Source: Synura sp. LO234KE (Eukaryota > Sar > Synurophyceae > Synurales > Mallomonadaceae). Taken from it: 10,344 nucleotides of DNA. The stretch covers positions 1 through 10,344 of the forward strand of contig VKHC01000656.1 in assembly GCA_015143735.1 (NCBI GenBank), read 5' to 3'. Positions 1 to 7,489 of the stretch are shown here, piece by piece (the stretch's first letter is position 1; each line of letters begins with the position of its first letter). The position numbers were made by a program, and so were the translations under genes. The notes beneath the pieces were generated by a model. The model did no database searches, was not told where the DNA came from, and worked only from the letters and a program-made list of their open reading frames with translations.

Positions 1-912
1 GTGTCCATCAACTTCTTGCACAAGACGGAGGAGAACCGGGAAGAGGCGGCGGTCGAGATCGGACAGGAGAGGTACTGATAGCAGGAGATCGTCAGACTCG
101 GCTCTGGCCTGGCACATTAGAAGGTGTTGGCAGGAGCGAAAGGTATGGTCATAAGTGTCGTCTGCTGCGGTCATGTCGGATGCGCACAGTTTGCAGGGGA
201 GAAGGGACGTGCGTTCGAGGTCGGTCTTGGCGCCCTTGCAGGAATTGTGGCCGATCGTCCAGTGCCGTTCATGGAGAAGGCGTTCATAGTGACCCCTCTC
301 CCCGAAGGACTTGCCAGAGAGGTGAAGTACCTTGGTAGCAAAGCGGAGTGTCACATCTTGCCAGCGAGGGGAGTGATATCGGACGGCTCTGTCTTGGTCA
401 CGAGCGAGTTGAGCGTCCGCCCGCTTCACTTCGGAGATGCGGGCTTCTAGAGGAATGAGAAGAATGTACTCCGAGGAGAGATCGGACCAGATCCATCGGT
501 TGAGAAAGAGGTCCGGGGGGATGCACTCGGAGAGCAGGGAGCACCTGTACCGGATCCTCTTGGAACAAAGTGCCATAAATAGAGGAACATAACTCAGTTT
601 GAGAAAGGCCAGAAATGGCGTAGGCCGATGCAAGCGCCATTCCCAGGGCTCGGATCCGCGTGGAGAGGTCGGAGGGAGTGGCTGCATAGCACAGTCTTCT
701 GGAGGGAGTAACGTGTAGATAGCAGCTTCAAAGAGACATTCTACCACTTCATTTGAGAAGGAGGCGGGAGGGGAACGAAAGGATTTCACGAGGGACTGAT
801 CAGGAAGGTAGATATCCAAGTCACGGAGATCCGCTTCCGGGTCAGACTCCCAGAGTCTCCTTAGGACGCCAGCCAGGAGGAGCGATTTAGACGTAGGGAG
901 GGTGGTGAACGC
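1..912 (-). CDS. Long open exon, 3'-incomplete; retroelement-like zinc-finger C-terminal region
   Basis: This minus-strand frame has no stop over 304 codons and continues past the left edge. The first in-frame stop upstream is at 937-939. It is GC-rich with codons ending mostly in C or G, unlike the AT-rich DNA further right. The exon probably begins at 912: the 3' splice site reads CTAAC, a pyrimidine-rich run and ACAG just before GCG, at a codon boundary. Near the end is C-x2-C-x12-H-x4-C (Cys codons at 193-195 and 184-186, His at 145-147, Cys at 130-132). Before it comes a basic, aromatic stretch (GHYERLLHERHW). This order is familiar from the C-terminal zinc-binding region of non-LTR retrotransposon polyproteins. 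No reverse transcriptase motif is visible, so a host protein of unknown function remains possible. I am confident that it codes, and only moderately confident about the retroelement reading. Confidence 0.65.
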
Positions 913-1279
913 CTGTGATGTCAGTAAAAGGAGTAGTTAGGACAAAATACAAAAGAAGAAAAGCATGCCACGAAAATGCAGACCGCCGAATCCCTGACCG
1001 AGGTCTCGAAGTCAGAAGAAAAGATAAGAAGCTCCTGATCGAAGAACCTAACACAGGAAACTTATCTACTAATAATTTCAGAATAGAAATCACGATTACC
1101 AGGAACTCCTCACCAAAAGTGACACAATGAATGGGCCACTTATATTCTTTCGTGTGTGGCCTGGAGTTTCCGCTCCAGTGGCATGACGAACCGTTTCTCC
1201 ACGAGGGCACTTCGGACCCCGGGGAGCTTCATGCTTCTTCCACCATCTCCAGAAGTGCAGCCCATAAGAGGTTGATTAC
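913..1279 (-). other. Predicted GT-AG intron (367 bases)
   Basis: The donor reads AAG|GTAATC, with the exon ending at 1280. The acceptor reads ACTGACATCACAG|GCG, with the exon starting at 912. A CTAAC branch-like element lies about 25 bases before the acceptor. Both junctions fall on codon boundaries, so splicing joins ...ETDPWVK to AFTTLP... without a frame change. Other donor-like sites inside (GTGAGG, and a second GTAATC) allow alternative splicing. Shorter open stretches in other frames between 913 and 1279 are not supported as coding. Confidence 0.45.
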
Positions 1280-1552
1280 CTTTACCCAGGGATCTGTCTC
1301 CTCGATGATAGCATCCAGGATTTGCATACTTTTCATTTGCGCGGAGGAAAAGCGGCCTAATAACTCTTGAGAGATCTCCACTGGGGCTACAGCGATGTCG
1401 TGAAAGCACGAAGGCAAAACGAAATCCATATTGCAAAGTGTCCAGGAAGTTGAGCGGTGGATTTGCCCTCCATATAGCCTTGAGAAGAGACCCTGGACGT
1501 ACCCGGATGTATATGCTAGTTCACTCGTCTTCCAGGTCGCTATGTGTTTTCT
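1280..1552 (-). CDS. Probable internal exon of the minus-strand gene
   Basis: This frame is open for 91 codons after an in-frame TAG that would be part of a 3' splice site (TTGTTGGGTAG|AGA). It reads through the segments YVQGLFSRLYGGQIHRS, NMDFVLPSCFHD and MKSMQILDAIIEETDPWVK before a consensus-like donor, AAG|GTAATC. The phase is 0 at both ends and it joins the 1-912 exon directly. I do not recognise a domain. An alternative is a shorter product starting at the ATG at 1429. Support comes from the open frame, the shared strand, phase agreement and splice signals, with no similarity search behind it. Confidence 0.45.
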
Positions 1553-1779
1553 CTACCCAACAATAGAAGTTACAGCGCCAGCACCATCAACGTAAAGTTT
1601 CTTTCAGGGATGTCATGCTGGCTCTTGAATCGAAGATAGAAAAAACAAGGAGCAAACAAAGCCTTGGATCTGAAGGGGCTTACGAAATTAAGGAGACTGC
1701 ACAACCCCAGAATCCAAAAGCGTATTCAGGCTTAGAGTTTCTGGCGACATTTGCATGTGGGGGAAATATTGCTGTTCAC

Positions 1780-2099
1780 CAACTCCGAAGCACACCAGAT
1801 GAGATGTGCAATACTTGGAGTGGGGACGTCGGGGGAATATCTTGTCAGAGGAAGTCTTTGAAGGCTGGCTTCAATTTGCAGAAGCTCCAAAGGTGAAATC
1901 CTGGAATGGATTTGGACCATCACCAAAGATTCTGCTGGACGGCTGATGCCTTGGTTGGAGTTGATTTCCACCTCTACGCTGAGTTCTGGTGCGATTATCG
2001 TTTGAAGTCCGTATTCGAGGTTGCTACCAAAAATTTGTAGATAGCGTTGGAGCGATGAAGTGGACTTTGGCTTATAAGCAGTCGCGGTTGATTGCAGCC
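1780..2099 (-). CDS. Possible internal exon of the minus-strand gene
   Basis: The frame is open from about 2106 to a stop at 1732-1734. A plausible acceptor, ATGAACACCAG|GG, sets the exon start at 2099. A donor at GAGTTG|GTGAAC would end it at 1780 in phase 0, matching the next exon at 1552. The encoded segment has balanced composition with many aliphatic residues (for example LEYGLQTIIAPELSVEVEIN and SPLELLQIEASLQRLP). No known family is recognised. The donor is not a strong consensus, and the frame runs on to the stop at 1732 without it, so this could also be a last exon or part of a decayed open frame. Confidence 0.35.
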
Positions 2100-2298
2100 C
2101 TGGTGTTCATGTACATAAGGAATTCAAATCAAGAGCTCATAGGAGATAACACCACGTTGATCATCCCCTTCATATTTTTTGCTTCCAGCTTCCGTTGCGG
2201 AGCATCTGACGGCTAGATTCCAATATCTTCCGGACTTCCAAGAGTTGTGCCTCGGAGGTTTCCTTGTGACGATATTCCCGATAGATGCGTTTGTTTAC

Positions 2299-2547
2299 TG
2301 TTATAGTCATCAAGTGGAATATTATTTTCCTGCTCCCCAAACTTAAAGAATTGGATAACGTGATGCTTACCAAAATTCAGTCCCTTTCTGAATTCCGTCG
2401 ACTCGAAGAAAAAGTTGAAGCCCTTTGGGAACCTTGACTTACAGGTGCAGGAGAATTCATCAAATAATTTGACATGCAATTGTTTTGTTGGTTTCGAGCT
2501 GCACTTTCCAAATTTTTTGGATGCGGCGATTTCTGAATCTGTGGCGA
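2299..2547 (-). CDS. Weak candidate 5' exon of the minus-strand gene
   Basis: The frame is open from 2563 to 2213. A possible acceptor is AAAATTCCAG, ending at 2548, and a possible donor is ACA|GTAAAC after 2299. That donor is in the right phase (1) to join the exon starting at 2099. The encoded piece includes LHVKLFDEFSCTCKSRFPKG and FKFGEQENNIPLDDYN. Two strong donor motifs, GTAAGT and GTAAGC, also lie inside it, and plus-strand frames over the same bases are open and equally protein-like (see findings). The exon and even the coding strand are therefore uncertain. No function can be assigned. Confidence 0.2.
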
Positions 2548-3345
2548 CTGGAATTTTCAGTACTTATTTATCTAGTACCTTATAGGCAAATATCCGAGTC
2601 GAATCCTCTCAAAACTATAGTAGACAAATCTTTGCGGTAATCAAAAACCGCAACACTTTTTAAACTAGCAGTAAGAAAGTATAACTACCACAAGCAAGAC
2701 CACTCGACTTAAAGTACAACAATCAAGAAGTGAATAACTGGTGGTGCTAGCCCCGTGCCCGAGTTTGGGCATATGGAAGAGGCCGCATGCCCAAAAGCTA
2801 GAGAAATTCCTCCGCTGGGGGGAGGAGGGTTAGTACCGAATATTAACAAGGTCCGGCGTGTTGGCGCTTTCCGCGGTATATCGCGCTCAACAAGCGAAAG
2901 AAAGTTTTAGGCCGTGATATTGTATGCCACTAGAATTGGTGGTAGATCTTAGAGGACCTCTAATCTTACAAGTCAGATAACCCCATGGAAAGACCCCAGA
3001 AAGATTTGGCGACTCCAGGAGAGTCGATACAGTTGCTTTCTACTCCAACACTTATTCACAGATAGCAACGAGAAATCGCCTCCGGTCAGCTCTATAGAAA
3101 AACTGAATCTTACACACTGCCGGGGGTTTGTGTGAGCAGTCCTCGCGTATTGAGGCAGCAAAAGATGCGTCGGACAGGAAAGTGGTGAGAGGTTGGGTGC
3201 ACTACCACCGTTCCGTGGGGATCCAGGTCGAGATCCAGTCCCAGAGAGGATCTATAACCGCGTCCCAAGGCAGCCACCGTTTCACCAAGTACTTCGAGCG
3301 AAACGTAGTGAGTCGCAGTGAAACACCATTACCAATCTCTGAAGT
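2548..3345. other. No supported gene; structured GC-rich patch near 2740-2900
   Basis: No open frame here is convincing. The segment at 2740-2830 stands out: a 9-base inverted repeat sits inside a 5-base one, followed by a purine run (GGGGGGAGGAGGG, 2816-2828). The part from about 3000 to 3345 borders the copia-like relic on the minus strand and may be its eroded continuation, but no motif could be placed. Confidence 0.3.
2747..2801. repeat. Nested inverted repeat (stem-loop forming)
   Basis: The inner arms are TTTGGGCAT (2764-2772) and ATGCCCAAA (2787-2795), a perfect 9-base match around a 14-base loop. Outer arms CTAGC (2747-2751) and GCTAG (2797-2801) extend it with an unequal internal bulge. 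The structure could form in DNA or RNA on either strand. No function is implied by the neighbours. Confidence 0.5.
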
Positions 3346-3727
3346 TTAGTTTACTGCCGACGCAACCTCCAGAAGCTGATCCACCCAAGTTGGAGCTGCC
3401 GTGGCGACAACGGAGGAAAATATTTTACGTTTTCGGGTGGCCTGCACGTGTCGCAAGATCGCATCTGAATAGACTCGGAGCTCAAGGGAAGGCACTTTGA
3501 AGGCAAAGGAACACAGCTGATCCCCTTGAACGAACAGAACCTTATTCGTAGCAACGCTTGCTTGAGTTGCACACTGCAGAGACAATTCTATCCGTTGCGT
3601 ACAGAGTACATCCTGGATGCCCGTACTTGCATTTCGAGCGTCTCAGGACAAGTAAACCGCCACTGCAAAGAACGACGAGGAATTGAGATCTACTTGATTG
3701 AATTGAAATACCACTGCTTAACCACAA
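3346..3727 (-). pseudogene. Degenerate Ty1/copia-like reverse transcriptase-RNase H fragment
   Basis: Three minus-strand frames must be read in turn to follow the similarity. First comes GGLLVL, then HPGCTLYATDRIVSAVC with Tyr at about 3601, comparable to the copia segment GSLLYL...RPDIxYAxxR. A frame change near 3550 gives QALLRIRFCSFKG, comparable to ALxRIxRYLKGT. Another change gives LELRVYSDA (Tyr-Ser-Asp-Ala at 3471-3460) and TRKRKIFSSVV, comparable to the start of the copia RNase H (YSDAxxA...RKSxSGYxV). Order and rough spacing agree with the family. The frameshifts and missing residues show a dead copy. The catalytic YVDD region would lie upstream (higher coordinates) and was not found. 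The comparison is from memory, without a search. Confidence 0.45.
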
Positions 3728-4261
3728 CAGCGGTTCAGCAATGGTGGGGTATTGATCCCGTGAACCGATCGTTAAATGGTGCTGTCGGGCCTACATCCGC
3801 GCTCTGCACATACTCACACGATAGTGCTGAATTAACTGCTGCTTGGCTTGGTTGAGAGCCGAATATGGAAGATCGGGAAGAGTCCCTTAGGATCGACGTC
3901 GTCACTCTCAAATTATGTAACAAACTAAAATCTGTGTGAATTTTTGTCGTAGACTCTTGGTTGAGTAGCGCCCAACTCAGGTACTGCTCTAGGTGAAATT
4001 ATTTTTTCGCTTGCTAGACGAAGTGTGCAGAGCTTCACGAGTAGGACCATCACGCCTCTGCAATACTTGCTGAGAACTCATTGCAGATATTAGTAGTAGG
4101 CAAGGTTGCCTTTATTGCAAAAGAGACCTGTGGGGAGTTTCGATATTTACCGGATCGCTCCAAATTTAAACCCCTTCTCAGGTGAATTAGTCGCCCCAGA
4201 AGGTGACTTCAAGAAATGTGACTTCACGCCGGGGAGATATCACATGCGGTAGCCGTTTTTG
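3728..4261. other. No supported gene; possible eroded retroelement flank
   Basis: On the minus strand, 3735-3923 is open for 62 codons and could be the eroded upstream part of the copia-like relic, but no motif is recognisable. On the plus strand, a short stretch at about 4087-4182 follows an acceptor-like TTGCAG and ends in a donor-like CTCAG|GTGAAT. A second frame over much of the same bases is also open to about 4252, so neither can be chosen. Confidence 0.25.
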
Positions 4262-4303
4262 ACCTATTCTGAGGCAAAATGTGGGAGAATTGGAGTAGAA
4301 AAT

Positions 4304-4321
4304 CATCTGATGCAGCAGATG
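4304..4321. repeat. 18-base near-palindrome in each tandem copy
   Basis: CATCTG and CAGATG arms flank ATGCAG, giving an 18-base palindrome with one mismatched pair around a TGCA centre. The same sequence recurs at 4598-4615 in copy 2. It could be a dimeric protein-binding site or a cruciform arm. Confidence 0.5.
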
Positions 4322-4330
4322 CAAAAATCC

Positions 4331-4336
4331 CACGTG
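4331..4336. promoter_or_regulatory. CACGTG (E-box/G-box-type) sites in the tandem repeat
   Basis: Copy 1 has CACGTG at 4331-4336 and 4511-4516, 180 bases apart. Copy 2 keeps the first (4625-4630) but has CACGTA at 4805-4810, because the only base that differs between copies falls in this site. CACGTG is the core bound by bHLH and bZIP factors in many eukaryotes. Binding here is inference only. Confidence 0.25.
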
Positions 4337-4853
4337 TCTTTAAAACTTACTAAAATATAAGGGTGTCTCTTTTGTCCCAGCGCCTGAAATCAAATTTTTT
4401 ATTTCCCCCTCATTGCGGGAATGAGTGTTGAGTTGCAGTTAAGGTTTTATCGTGCGTAAGCGGTAGTCTAGATAGTTTACATAAGGTTTGCAGGCCTGTT
4501 TTCTTCGTACCACGTGTTGCTTCTAACTTACTTTTAATTCTATCCAAGTGAGAATACCTATTCTGAGGCAAAATGTGGGAGAATTGGAGTAGAAAATCAT
4601 CTGATGCAGCAGATGCAAAAATCCCACGTGTCTTTAAAACTTACTAAAATATAAGGGTGTCTCTTTTGTCCCAGCGCCTGAAATCAAATTTTTTATTTCC
4701 CCCTCATTGCGGGAATGAGTGTTGAGTTGCAGTTAAGGTTTTATCGTGCGTAAGCGGTAGTCTAGATAGTTTACATAAGGTTTGCAGGCCTGTTTTCTTC
4801 GTACCACGTATTGCTTCTAACTTACTTTTAATTCTATCCAAGTGAGAATAGGT

Positions 4854-5210
4854 TTCGACTCAGACATACCTTCATTGAGTCAACTAAAATAATTACGTAA
4901 GACATTAAAATTTTGGCCATCAACAAAGACTCGAAAAAATGGACTGTTTGAAAATCAACTGCAAAAGTTGAAATCAAATAATTAACAAGAACTTACGTGT
5001 CGGAATCGGTGAATATCTACGGTGGACAAAATATTGCTCAAGATGCAATGTTTTCAATGGCTGGGCGGGACATTCATCGTCACCAGCCAACTTCATCCAG
5101 ATCAGTAGACGAGAGCTTAGATCTGCGCAGGAACGAACTCTTGCACTAGAATGTATCTGGGACCTGGTAATAGTGACGGCATGCTATTTATGTCAAGTTC
5201 AGTACACTGA
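4854..5210. other. AT-rich spacer; nothing supported
   Basis: I find no convincing frame, repeat or motif here. It lies between the tandem repeat and the open stretch at 5211-5552. Confidence 0.4.
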
Positions 5211-5552
5211 TCAAACTAGCATGATATTTTCGACTTCACCGCGATTAATATCACAAATATGATAGAAGTAAAAATCATTATGATAATTAATTACCTCATT
5301 TATTATGATACCGTATAAATACGGAATCCCGTGATCACCGATGCATGTGGACTTAGAACCAAGCAAGTCAGCGCCCTGGCCTGCATTGGGGTGATTTTCT
5401 ATTGCTTTTAGTCCGGCCTGATAACAAGTGGTCGTCTCACTATTATGAAACAAGTGTCGAAAATACGATTTTTTGTTATCGTTGGAAGAAACTTTAATAT
5501 TAATATAGCAGTCAACATCGGCGCATAAAAAACCACGAGAGAGTAGTATCGA
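5211..5552 (-). CDS. Candidate exon or short ORF, unknown product
   Basis: This minus-strand frame is open for 113 codons between TAG (5553-5555) and TGA (5211-5213), long for such AT-rich DNA. It includes the segments CADVDCYINIKVSS, CYQAGLKAIENHPNAGQGA and STCIGDHGIPYLYG. Composition is mixed, with several cysteines. A donor-like ACG|GTATCA or GAG|GTAATT near the end would cut off an AT-rich tail that looks intronic. There is no ATG near the start, so if real it is an internal exon. I recognise no family, and an open frame this long could arise by chance in 10 kb. Confidence 0.3.
   Translation of the reverse strand, partial: SILLSRGFLCADVDCYINIKVSSNDNKKSYFRHLFHNSETTTCYQAGLKAIENHPNAGQGADLLGSKSTCIGDHGIPYLYGIIINEVINYHNDFYFYHICDINRGEVENIMLV
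5311..5324. promoter_or_regulatory. Palindrome containing a TATAAATA box
   Basis: CCGTAT-AA-ATACGG is a perfect 6+2+6 inverted repeat that contains TATAAATA (5314-5321), a good match to the eukaryotic TATA-box consensus. No supported transcript start lies just downstream, and it falls inside the minus-strand open stretch, so its role as a promoter is unproven. Confidence 0.2.
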
Positions 5553-5941
5553 CTAGATTGGTACCATGTAAAGCCCGTCCTCAGCTGTATTTGGATTAGC
5601 CATAAGTGTACCAGGGAAATACTAAATTCCCAGCTGTAGTAGGTAGACTATAGCTCGTTGGGATTTGGATGGACTAGCTCTAGCTGGTGAACAAGATCTA
5701 AAGGGTCAAAAAAAAGGAGGTTCTGAGCATGTTTTGGTGAGCTGTGACGGTGGACTTCACATAGTAGTAGTAGTAGGAATTTGGATGAACCCACTACGGC
5801 TGATGGCGACATATACTATGGTTAAGACCTTTATATATCTAAAAATAACTGTGCATGGTGTATTTTGGCTTTAAATAGTAAAACCCGGCATGTTACAGGC
5901 ATTACAGATTTAAATTTTCTGACTTTAATATAACTATTCAG
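5553..5941. other. AT-rich segment with simple repeat; no supported gene
   Basis: There is a (TAG)5 microsatellite at 5762-5776 and an A8 run near 5709. A plus-strand stretch at 5665-5874 is open for 69 codons but has low-complexity composition (runs of Val from the TAG repeat) and is not supported as a gene. Confidence 0.35.
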
Positions 5942-6178
5942 GTATTACAAAAAGCGTTCAGCGATCGACGCAGCGACTTAGTGGTGGCAGAGCCCCCGGA
6001 GTGTATGCTCTCTTCTCTGAAGTCGTTCTCGACGAGCGCTTTCTTGTGCTTGTTAGTTCTTCTCTTCTTCGGAACTGTTCCTCACTTCTTTCTACCTCTG
6101 GTCCTGGTCGACGTGGTGGTCTATATATGCAAGATATTCTTTAGCTCTTTATGTCATACTTTGCCCTCCCTATTATAA
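5942..6178 (+). CDS. Candidate terminal exon encoding a hydrophobic hairpin
   Basis: After an acceptor-like TATAACTATTCAG (ending 5941) the frame is open in phase 0 for 78 codons to TAA at 6176-6178. The first part is charged (LQKAFSDRRSDLVVAEPPEC). Residues of about 33-46 and 49-63 are strongly hydrophobic and separated by a Pro-His turn, which suggests two close membrane segments. The segment is GC-richer than its flanks. No upstream exon was found and no family is recognised, so it may be a last exon or a chance open frame. Confidence 0.25.
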   Translation, partial: VLQKAFSDRRSDLVVAEPPECMLSSLKSFSTSAFLCLLVLLFFGTVPHFFLPLVLVDVVVYICKIFFSSLCHTLPSLL

Positions 6179-7080
6179 TCGGAGTTAGATTTAAAGAACG
6201 GTCTTTTTGTGATTGTACCAAATCATATCTAGGTGTTTTCCTACTCGGCTTCTGAGTAGTTTTGCCTCAGATTTCGCCTAGAAGCCTCTCGATCCCGGCT
6301 TTTAGCGTATGCTGCGACATGGAATATCTCGAACGGTGAAACAGGAGTCTCCAACCTATACCAGATAGTAATCGTCACGGAGAAAAGGTGTCAAGGATAT
6401 TTCTTAAGGCTGAGGTAATCCAGGCCTATAACCAACTTAATCCTGACAGAGATAAAAGATTTTGTCCCTCTTACCTGCTATCCCTAATCCTAAATTTTTG
6501 CCGTGTAAATCTTGACCTATAAATTAGGCTTGGCGTAATACAATTTATTCAATATATATATACAACTCCAAATTGCAAATTTGGTTTCGCAAATATGCCC
6601 CAATATTTCAATTTCCATCCTGACGGCTCTGATTATTGCTTCATTGGCAGAATTAGAAAAATTCGGAAGGGGTGAACACGTTTTGAAGCAGCATATGAAA
6701 ATAACCTCCAGCAGCCTAAGTCTGACGATAATGACTGGGAATTTGCTTTCAGGCAATTAAAAAGGATTATCATTCATGTCTTCCACACGGCTCTGAGAAA
6801 GAAAAATTTTGTCAGCATCAACGAATATCTGAGAACATGCTAAAACATACCTGGCATGCTACCCGCATGGAACAAATACGCTCAAGCTTGCGCTTTCCCA
6901 AGGCACATTCAATGAGCAGTGTCTACAATATTAAAGCCAACGAGACTTCTCACGTTTTCGGCAGTCGGCTTTGCAGCCTATTCTTTCAGTAGACTGCGTC
7001 ACCACCGTGGGCTACTGACAGGGCTTTGTCCAGCTGAATCATTCGGTGTCCCTCCAGCCCTCAAGTTTATAACACAGTAG
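6179..7080. other. No supported gene; stem-loop at 6241-6259
   Basis: CTACTC and GAGTAG (6241-6246, 6254-6259) form a small stem followed by TTTT. TTTTGCCTCAGA at 6260-6271 is the exact reverse complement of 12 bases near the start of each 294-base unit. An (AT)n run lies at 6552-6562. A minus-strand stretch at 6517-6756 is open for 79 codons but has no recognisable features. Confidence 0.35.
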
Positions 7081-7341
7081 GAACGCCGCTCCCTCCGAGC
7101 ACTTAAACTTGCTGCCACTTCTGCAGCAGGCTACGATACTTTTCACCAACGGATTATGAGCTCGTCGGTACTTTTGAGCACTATAGTCAATCCCGTACGA
7201 GAAGGCTCTAATCACGAAGGCTCTCCGGAGAAAAGCAAGAGGTTCCGGATATCACGAAGGTTATTCAAGAAATTGAAACAACATAATCGATCACTTCCGG
7301 GTTTCAAATTTGCTTGTCATCTCATTTCCAATGTTATATAA
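7081..7341 (+). CDS. Candidate exon, basic Ser/Arg/Lys-rich, unknown
   Basis: An acceptor-like ACACAGTAG ends at 7080 and the frame is open in phase 0 for 86 codons to TAA (7339-7341). The start is LRALKLAATSAAGYDTFHQR. The middle is basic (SKRFRISRRLFKKLKQHNR). An ATG at 7156 gives a 61-residue alternative start. Direct repeats of AAGGCTCT and ATCACGAAGG occur inside. No known domain is seen. It sits next to the GC-rich island with broken frames and may be part of the same relic. Confidence 0.22.
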   Translation, partial: ERRSLRALKLAATSAAGYDTFHQRIMSSSVLLSTIVNPVREGSNHEGSPEKSKRFRISRRLFKKLKQHNRSLPGFKFACHLISNVI

Positions 7342-7489
7342 GTACAAATGGAATCTCTGATCGTGGTTTCACGAAGTCCGCGCTAGAGAATCATACATCT
7401 GTCGAGACCCCGTCTCTCCTCCCGCGGCGCTCGGTTTAAAGAAGGACCCATAAGCATGGTTTAACGTCTGAAGTTGTCATTAGTCCAGA

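Larger units (their letters stand above)
4263..4850. repeat. Direct tandem duplication, 2 x 294 bases, one mismatch
   Basis: Copy 1 is 4263-4556 and copy 2 is 4557-4850, adjacent with no spacer. Reading the two line by line I find a single difference: G at 4516 and A at 4810. Each copy starts CCTATTCTGAGGCAAAATG and ends CCAAGTGAGAATA. Neither has a convincing open frame. Each carries an 18-base near-palindrome and CACGTG sites. The near identity points to a recent duplication or continuing homogenisation. Confidence 0.97.
4262..4853. repeat. Short terminal inverted repeats bounding the tandem block
   Basis: The block begins with ACCTATTCT (4262-4270) and ends with AGAATAGGT (4845-4853), perfect 9-base reverse complements. 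At the junction of the copies the two ends meet as AGAATA-CC-TATTCT (4551-4564). This layout would suit a small non-autonomous DNA element present as a head-to-tail dimer. No clear target-site duplication is visible in the flanks. Confidence 0.45.

Noticed and set aside
124-450. Plus-strand open frame of 108 codons
   Set aside because: It lies wholly antisense to the 304-codon minus-strand frame, uses a TTG start and has no recognisable features. It is a shadow of the real coding strand.
887-1436. Three minus/plus open stretches over the predicted intron and exon
   Set aside because: Those in the intron (887-1210 minus, 915-1130 plus) have hydrophobic or lysine-rich composition expected of non-coding frames, and 1140-1436 minus overlaps the better-supported exon frame.
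2590-2620. tRNA T-arm-like GATTCGACTC on the minus strand
   Set aside because: The stem would be only about three bases, and no acceptor, D or anticodon arm could be folded around it.
2816-2828. Purine run as an LTR-element polypurine tract
   Set aside because: It is purine on the plus strand, whereas the nearby copia-like relic is on the minus strand, so the orientation does not fit. No LTR pair was found.
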